DNA of 11,820 bases from Acidobacteriota bacterium (GTDB lineage: Bacteria > Acidobacteriota > Vicinamibacteria > Vicinamibacterales > 2-12-FULL-66-21): the NCBI GenBank assembly GCA_013694635.1, contig JACDCA010000236.1, forward strand, positions 1 to 11,820. Reading direction: 5' to 3'. A program made the translations under genes and the position numbers. Below the pieces are notes generated by a model. That model was given only the letters and a program-made list of their open reading frames with translations. It searched no databases and was not told where the DNA came from. The stretch's first letter is position 1, and each line of letters begins with the position of its first letter. This document shows, piece after piece, positions 8,147 through 11,820 of this stretch.

Positions 8147-8238
8147 TAACAGGAGATAAGGAGTTTTTTTGGTTAAGAGAAAAACAAAAAATGCTCCTGA
8201 TCTTCTGATCTCCTGTTCTCATCTCCTGATCTCCTGTT
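8147..8238. repeat. palindromic GATCTCCT element, copy B
   Basis: The left arm TAACAGGAGATAAGGA (8147-8162) matches copy A at 15 of 16 bases. A T7 run and TAAGAG (8174-8179) follow at nearly the same distance as in copy A, then an A-rich stretch. The right side holds several GATCTCCT-type octamers ending CTCCTGATCTCCTGTT (8223-8238). Left and right can fold into a long hairpin with an AT-rich core. The copy lies between two convergent genes (ends at 8140 and 8243), so here it could also act as a bidirectional terminator. A further GGAGATAAC-like unit reaches back into the stop codon of the upstream gene. Confidence 0.85.
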
Positions 8239-8242
8239 TTCC

Positions 8243-9382
8243 TCAGCTCAGAATGTGTTCGGCGATCACCATGCGCTGGACTTCTGACGTGCCCTGGTAG
8301 ATCTCCGTGGCGCGGACGTCCCTGAACAGACGTTCGACCACGGAGCCTCGCTGATAGCCCTTCGACGCCAGGATCTGCATCGCCTTGTCGGCGGCGCGGT
8401 GTGCCGCTTCGGAGGCGAACAGTTTCGCCATGGATGCCTCGAGCGTCGGGCGCGGATGGCGCTGTCGGGCGTCGGCCGCTTTCAGCGTCAACATGCGCGC
8501 GGCGTCGAGGTCGGTCGCCATGTCGGCGAGCATCCACTGAACAGCCTGGTAATTGCCGATCGGTTGTCCGAACGCTTCGCGGTGGCGCGCATGGTTGAGC
8601 GCCTGTTCGAGCGCGGCGGCTCCCACGCCGAGCGCCTGGGCGGCGATCGCCACGCGGCCGCCGTCCAGCGCCCACATCGCAATCTGAAACCCTTCCCCCG
8701 GCGCGCCGAGCAGCGCGTCGGCGCCCACGCGCACGTTCTTCAGCTCCAGATCCATGCACCCCAGGCCGCGGACGCCCAGGGAGTCGGCGGCGTCGGTGCG
8801 TGTCAGCCCTGGAGTGTCGGCCGGCAGCAGAAAGGCGCTCACACCCCGGCCGCGCATGCCAGGCTGCGTCGCAGCAAAGACGATGATGACGTCGGCCGCT
8901 TCCGCATTCGCGACCCACACCTTGCACCCGTTCAGCACGTAGCCGCGATCGTCGAGGCGCGCGACGGTCTGCTGATTGGCCGCGTCCGAGCCGGCCGATT
9001 CCTCCGACAGCGCAAACGCGCCGATCGCCTGGCCCGACGCGAGCCGCCGCAGCCAGAGCTGTTTTTGCGCGTCGCTGCCGAATTGCGCGACCGGCTCGGC
9101 GACGAGCGAGTTGTTCACCGCCGCGATGACCGCGACCACCGCGCTGGCGCGCGCCAGTGCCTCGATCGCGAGCGCGTAGCTGACGTAATCCAGACCTGCC
9201 CCACCGAGCTCCGCCGGGATGGTCACCCCCATCGCGCCGAGCGCCGACGCCTCCGCGATCAGCTCGCGCGGAAACGTCCCCGCCGCGTCGATCGCGGCAG
9301 CCTCAGGGGCAAGCCGCGACGTCGAGAACTCGGTGATCGTCGCGAGCCAGGTCTTCTGTTCGTCGGTGAGGTCGAGATCCAT
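8243..9382 (-). CDS. acyl-CoA dehydrogenase family protein, catalytic Glu replaced by Gln
   Basis: The 379-residue protein has the full family layout. MDLDLTDEQKTWLATITEFS opens the N-terminal helices. It is followed by GAMGVTIPAELGGAG, FALSEESAGSDAANQ (first signature), KVWVANAEAADVIIVFA, the second signature REAFGQPIGNYQAVQWMLADMA and SKGYQRGSVVERLFRDVRATEI. Family members of the short/medium-chain type have Glu in IYEGTSEIQR as the base that removes the alpha proton. Here it reads IYQGTSEVQR, with Gln363 encoded by CAG at 8296-8294. The alternative base position used by isovaleryl-CoA dehydrogenase (LDLER) reads LDGGR, so no Glu is visible there either. It may act on a different substrate, use another residue, or be inactive. 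It points toward the ACADSB-like gene, with a small secreted gene between. Confidence 0.92.
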   Translation of the reverse strand: MDLDLTDEQKTWLATITEFSTSRLAPEAAAIDAAGTFPRELIAEASALGAMGVTIPAELGGAGLDYVSYALAIEALARASAVVAVIAAVNNSLVAEPVAQFGSDAQKQLWLRRLASGQAIGAFALSEESAGSDAANQQTVARLDDRGYVLNGCKVWVANAEAADVIIVFAATQPGMRGRGVSAFLLPADTPGLTRTDAADSLGVRGLGCMDLELKNVRVGADALLGAPGEGFQIAMWALDGGRVAIAAQALGVGAAALEQALNHARHREAFGQPIGNYQAVQWMLADMATDLDAARMLTLKAADARQRHPRPTLEASMAKLFASEAAHRAADKAMQILASKGYQRGSVVERLFRDVRATEIYQGTSEVQRMVIAEHILS

Positions 9383-9430
9383 TCAGTTACACACTCCGCT
9401 CGTAACGCTGAGACCGTCCACGTACACATA

Positions 9431-9480
9431 GCACGAAGACACCAAGGCCGTGCCCATAGTGGCCTTGGTGTCCTTTGTGC
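9431..9480. repeat. inverted repeat, possible hairpin
   Basis: GCACGAAGACACCAAGGCC (9431-9449) pairs with GGCCTTGGTGTCCTTTGTGC (9461-9480) with one mismatch and one bulge around an 11-base loop. It lies between the HIT gene stop (9500) and the acyl-CoA dehydrogenase start (9382) on the same strand. It may terminate the rpsA-IHF-HIT transcript. No T run follows on the minus strand, so a simple intrinsic terminator is not clear. Confidence 0.7.
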
Positions 9481-9499
9481 GAGAAAGCCGTCGGCCCGT

Positions 9500-9997
9500 T
9501 CAGCGCGACAGCGACAGCCGCTCGAAGATAGGTCTCAGCTTCTCAGCGGTTGCGGGCAATTCCTCTGGCAGCACCCTGGTCTGCCCCACCACCGTCATGA
9601 AATTTGTGTCCCCGCTCCAGCGCGGGACGACGTGCATGTGGAGGTGGCCGGGGACGCCGGCGCCGGCCGGCTTTCCCAGGTTGATGCCCATGTTCATCCC
9701 GTGCGGCGCGTAGGCCTCGGTGAGCGCGGCCTCCGCATGACGGGTCAGGTCCATCAGCTCGGCACGTTCGTCAGCCGTCGTGTCTCCCAGCGACGCTACA
9801 TGGCGGTTGGGCACGACCATCAGGTGACCGTTGTTGTATGGAAAGAGATTCAGGATGACGAAACAGGAAGGACCGCGAAAAAGAATGAGCGGTGTCGCGT
9901 CATCGTCGTGCAGGGCCGCACAGAAGATGCAACCCCTCGACTCGTCGCCACCGCTCACATAAGCCAGACGCCAGGGCGTCCAGAGGCGCTCAAACAA
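9500..9997 (-). CDS. HIT family hydrolase, Ap4A phosphorylase-like
   Basis: The 165-residue protein is a histidine-triad nucleotide hydrolase/transferase. It starts with FERLWTPWRLAYV, has a CIFC zinc-type pair (Cys23, Cys26) and ILNLFPYNNGHLMVVPNRHV (48-67). The HIT motif GHLHMHVVPRW has His118, His120 and His122; His120 is the expected nucleophile. GINLGKPAGAGVPGH and GDTNFMTVVG resemble the mycobacterial Ap4A phosphorylase branch (Rv2613c type). It probably splits dinucleoside polyphosphates in the cytosol. The only plausible start is TTG 9997, because relatives begin at this L/M-x-R-L-W-T-P. No ribosome binding site is visible, since the heptamer array of the upstream spacer runs right into the TTG. 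It follows the IHF gene on the same strand. Confidence 0.92.
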   Translation of the reverse strand: MFERLWTPWRLAYVSGGDESRGCIFCAALHDDDATPLILFRGPSCFVILNLFPYNNGHLMVVPNRHVASLGDTTADERAELMDLTRHAEAALTEAYAPHGMNMGINLGKPAGAGVPGHLHMHVVPRWSGDTNFMTVVGQTRVLPEELPATAEKLRPIFERLSLSR

Positions 9998-10080
9998 TGC
10001 TGAATGCTGAATGTTGAAGGCTGAAGTAAGGCTGAATGTTGAAACTTACTTCAGCATTCAGCATTCCGTCTTCAGCATTG
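9995..10080. repeat. GCTGAAT heptamer array folded as an inverted repeat
   Basis: Tandem GCTGAAT-type heptamers fill the whole 83-base spacer between the IHF stop and the HIT start. The left arm (9995-10029) and right arm (10046-10080) are 35 bases each and complementary at 30 positions, with a 16-base loop that carries further GCTGAAT/GTTGAAA units. The right arm ends exactly at the IHF stop codon, and the left arm includes the TTG start of the HIT gene. A stable hairpin would form in the transcript. Confidence 0.88.
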
Positions 10081-10440
10081 CTAGACCCCCGCCAGATCCG
10101 ATCCGGAGGGAACGCTGGGGATCGGGGGGGCGGTCACGGGCGCCTCGGGCTCCCGGTTGATCAGATCCTTCAGTTCCTTGCCGGGCTTGAAGTACGGCAC
10201 CTTTTTCGGCGGCACGTCCACTTTGTCCCCCGTCTTGGGGTTGCGCCCCTTGCGCGGCTCGCGTCGGCGCAGGCGGAAGCTGCCGAACCCCCGCAGCTCA
10301 ATCTTCTCGCCGCGGTGCAGGGCATCGATGATGCTCTTGAAGACGGTGTCGACGATGACCTCCGAGTGCTTCTTGGTCAGGTCTGACACCTTCGAGACTT
10401 CCTCGACCAGTTCCGCCTTCGTCATGCTGCCGTTTGTCAT
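10081..10440 (-). CDS. integration host factor / HU family DNA-binding protein
   Basis: The 119-residue protein bends DNA as a dimer in the nucleoid. After helices 7-45 (MTKAELVEEVSKVSDLTKKH) come IELRGFGSFRLRRREPRKGR (47-66), the DNA-contacting arm NPKTGDKVDVP with the intercalating proline (Pro68), and VPYFKPGKELKD (81-92). The arm and VPxFKPGKEL wording, plus position directly after rpsA as in the classic rpsA-ihfB order, favour the IHF-beta-like branch over HU. A Pro/Ala-rich tail of about 23 residues (97-119) extends beyond the usual end and is unlike the compact 90-95 residue family. The ATG has AGGGAG (10446-10451) 5 bases upstream. A second in-frame ATG at 10425 (Met6) is possible but less well placed. 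Confidence 0.95.
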   Translation of the reverse strand: MTNGSMTKAELVEEVSKVSDLTKKHSEVIVDTVFKSIIDALHRGEKIELRGFGSFRLRRREPRKGRNPKTGDKVDVPPKKVPYFKPGKELKDLINREPEAPVTAPPIPSVPSGSDLAGV

Positions 10441-10445
10441 GGCAA

Positions 10446-10451
10446 CTCCCT
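10446..10451 (-). promoter_or_regulatory. ribosome binding site of the IHF/HU gene
   Basis: AGGGAG on the minus strand, 5 bases before ATG 10440, supports that start over Met6. It lies just outside the heptamer hairpin at 10461-10534, so the hairpin would leave it accessible. Confidence 0.75.
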
Positions 10452-10460
10452 TTGGTCGTT

Positions 10461-10534
10461 GCCAGCTTCCAGCCGCCAGCTGCCAGCTGCCAGCGTAGCT
10501 GCTGGAAACTGGAAGCTGGAAGCTGGAAGCTGGC
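10461..10534. repeat. CTGGAAG heptamer array folded as an inverted repeat
   Basis: The left arm (10461-10493) has CCAGCTT-, CCAGCCG- and CCAGCTG-type heptamers. The right arm (10502-10534) has CTGGAAA, CTGGAAG three times, then CTGGC. The 33-base arms are complementary at 28 positions with an 8-base loop. The array begins at the base after the rpsA stop codon and fills most of the 94-base spacer to the IHF start. A transcript hairpin could protect or uncouple the rpsA and IHF messages. Confidence 0.9.
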
Positions 10535-11820
10535 TTACTGCTGGTGCTTGAAGTGATCGCCCAGCGTTACTTCCGGCCGTCCGGTGGTCTCGGTGTAGGC
10601 CTCCCAGTCGGCTCGGAATTCCTCGTTCTTGAGCGCGCGAATGCTGAGGCCGATCTTCCGTTCCGCCGGAATCAGCTTGATGATCTTCATCTGGTAGCTC
10701 TCACCGACGTTCAGCTCCAGTTTGCCGTCCTTGCCCGCCTGCGGCGAGTCGTCGAACTCCGACACGTGGATCAATCCCTCGATGCCTTCCGCCAGCTCGA
10801 CGAACGCGCCGAAGTTGGTCAGCCGGACGACCTTCCCCTCGACGCTGTCGCTGACGTTGTGCTGCGAGAAGAATTCGTCCCATACGTCGGTCTGCAGCTG
10901 CTTGAGCCCCAGTGACAGCCGCTGGTTCTCGGCATCGATGTTGAGCACCATCGCCTCGACCGTGTCACCCTTCTTCAGCGCTTCGGACGGATGCTTGAGG
11001 CGCTTGCTCCAGGACATGTCGGAGATGTGGATCAGGCCGTCGATCCCCTCTTCGACCTCGACAAACGCGCCGAACTCGGTCAAGTTGCGGACCTTGCCGG
11101 TGATCGTCGTGCCGATGGGGTATTTCTCCGACAGCTCGTGCCACGGATTGCTCTCGACCTGCTTGAGGCCGAGCGAGATCCGGCGAGCGCCCGGGTCCAC
11201 ACCGAGGACCATGGCTTCGACCGTGTCGCCGACGTTGAGCACCTTGGACGGGTGCTTCACGCGTTTGCTCCACGACATTTCACTGACGTGGATCAGGCCT
11301 TCGACGCCCGGCTCCAGCTCGACGAATGCGCCGTAGTCGGTCAGGCTGACGACCTTGCCGCTCATGCGCGCACTAACCGGGTAGCGGTCGTTGACGTTCG
11401 ACCACGGGTCGTTGTGCAGCTGCTTGTGGCCGAGCGAGACGCGCTCGGTCGCCGCGTCGTACTTCAGCACGATGACGTCGATCGGATCGTTGACCTTGAA
11501 CAGCTCCGACGGGTGCGTCACGCGCCCCCACGACATGTCGGTGATGTGCAGCAGGCCGTCGATGCCGCCGAGGTCCACGAACGCACCGTAATCGGTGATG
11601 TTCTTGATCACTCCGTTCAGCACCTTGCCTTCGGCGAGGGTGTCGAGCGTGTGCTTCTTCTTCTCCGCGTTCTCTTCCTCGAGGAGAACCTTCCGCGAGA
11701 GCACGATGTTGCCGCGCTTCTTGTTCACCTTGATGACGCGCATGCGGAGCTCCTGCCCGCGAAGCGCGTCGAGATTGCGGACGGGACGGACGTCGATCTG
11801 CGATCCGGGCAGGAATGCGC
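10535..11820 (-). CDS. rpsA: 30S ribosomal protein S1, 5' end outside the window
   Basis: S1 binds mRNA on the small subunit and helps initiation on structured or weakly marked messages. The frame is open to the right edge. The visible part begins AFLPGSQIDVRPVRNLD, the conserved second S1 domain, so the ATG at 11743 is an internal Met. The window holds 427 residues: the end of domain 2, four full S1 domains, and a short tail. The domains carry repeated G-K-V...GAFVEL...GLIHVSEMSW...HPS...G-D-x-V-x-A-x-V...RISLGLKQ. The last diverges as GLIHVSEFDDSP, with the closing ERKIGLSIRAL. Counting domain 1 and the rest of domain 2 outside, the full protein should have the six-domain E. coli layout. 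The IHF gene follows on the same strand. Confidence 0.97.
   Translation of the reverse strand, partial: AFLPGSQIDVRPVRNLDALRGQELRMRVIKVNKKRGNIVLSRKVLLEEENAEKKKHTLDTLAEGKVLNGVIKNITDYGAFVDLGGIDGLLHITDMSWGRVTHPSELFKVNDPIDVIVLKYDAATERVSLGHKQLHNDPWSNVNDRYPVSARMSGKVVSLTDYGAFVELEPGVEGLIHVSEMSWSKRVKHPSKVLNVGDTVEAMVLGVDPGARRISLGLKQVESNPWHELSEKYPIGTTITGKVRNLTEFGAFVEVEEGIDGLIHISDMSWSKRLKHPSEALKKGDTVEAMVLNIDAENQRLSLGLKQLQTDVWDEFFSQHNVSDSVEGKVVRLTNFGAFVELAEGIEGLIHVSEFDDSPQAGKDGKLELNVGESYQMKIIKLIPAERKIGLSIRALKNEEFRADWEAYTETTGRPEVTLGDHFKHQQ

Noticed and set aside
8399..10003. 534-codon open frame on the plus strand
   Set aside because: It is antisense to the acyl-CoA dehydrogenase and HIT genes and spans the hairpin spacer. 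The product is Arg/His-rich without any recognisable domain, as expected for shadow frames in GC-rich DNA.
9995..10534. CRISPR array
   Set aside because: Units are 7 bases long and contiguous with no unique spacers, and arms are inverted. No cas-like gene is present.
11741..11743. ATG as the start of rpsA
   Set aside because: The frame continues upstream to the window edge with conserved S1 sequence (FLPGSQIDVRPVRNLD), so this Met is internal.
10535..11743. Long direct repeats as a tandem duplication
   Set aside because: The repeated blocks are the homologous S1 domains of one ribosomal protein, an expected feature of the family.

Overview
The window is about 11.8 kb of GC-rich bacterial chromosome. 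It most likely comes from an Acidobacteriota genome, and Vicinamibacteria is my best guess. That guess rests on the 693-residue secreted protein of the VWFA-related family typical of Acidobacteriota, the high GC content, the fungal/archaeal-type asd and the pair of acyl-CoA dehydrogenases. It is an inference, because no rRNA or marker alignment is available.

Layout. (1) Positions 3189 to 1, minus strand: a compact operon asd > lysC > dapB > dapA (dapA cut by the window edge), encoding the steps from aspartate to tetrahydrodipicolinate for lysine and diaminopimelate synthesis. Stops and starts overlap by 1 to 4 bases or are 2 bases apart. (2) Positions 3369-4122, plus strand: a small secreted lipocalin-like hypothetical protein with a doubtful start, then a truncated YCII-domain gene. 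The truncation is followed by what looks like the last codons of an ECF sigma factor gene. (3) Positions 4192-6273, minus strand: the VWFA-related protein. (4) Positions 6351-7517, plus strand: an ACADSB-like acyl-CoA dehydrogenase. (5) Positions 7615-8140, plus strand: a small secreted protein with a one-base frameshift in a C5 run. (6) Positions 8243-9382, minus strand: a second acyl-CoA dehydrogenase, with Gln where the catalytic Glu normally sits. (7) Positions 9500 to the right edge, minus strand: rpsA (5' end outside) > IHF/HU-type DNA-binding protein > HIT-family protein. The rpsA-ihfB order is classic; S1 and IHF serve translation and nucleoid structure, and the HIT protein probably handles dinucleotide polyphosphates.

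The least expected signal is in the spacers. Five of the gaps between genes are largely filled by short tandem arrays with 7- or 8-base periods, or by inverted repeats, and most of these arrays are folded as inverted pairs. The units differ from spacer to spacer (CTGGAAG, GCTGAAT, GCGCGGT, GATCTCCT). Several arrays begin at, or within a few bases of, a stop codon, and one runs into the start codon of the next gene. The GATCTCCT element occurs twice, about 4.9 kb apart, with a shared internal layout. I found no CRISPR array, tRNA, rRNA, transposase or defence system.
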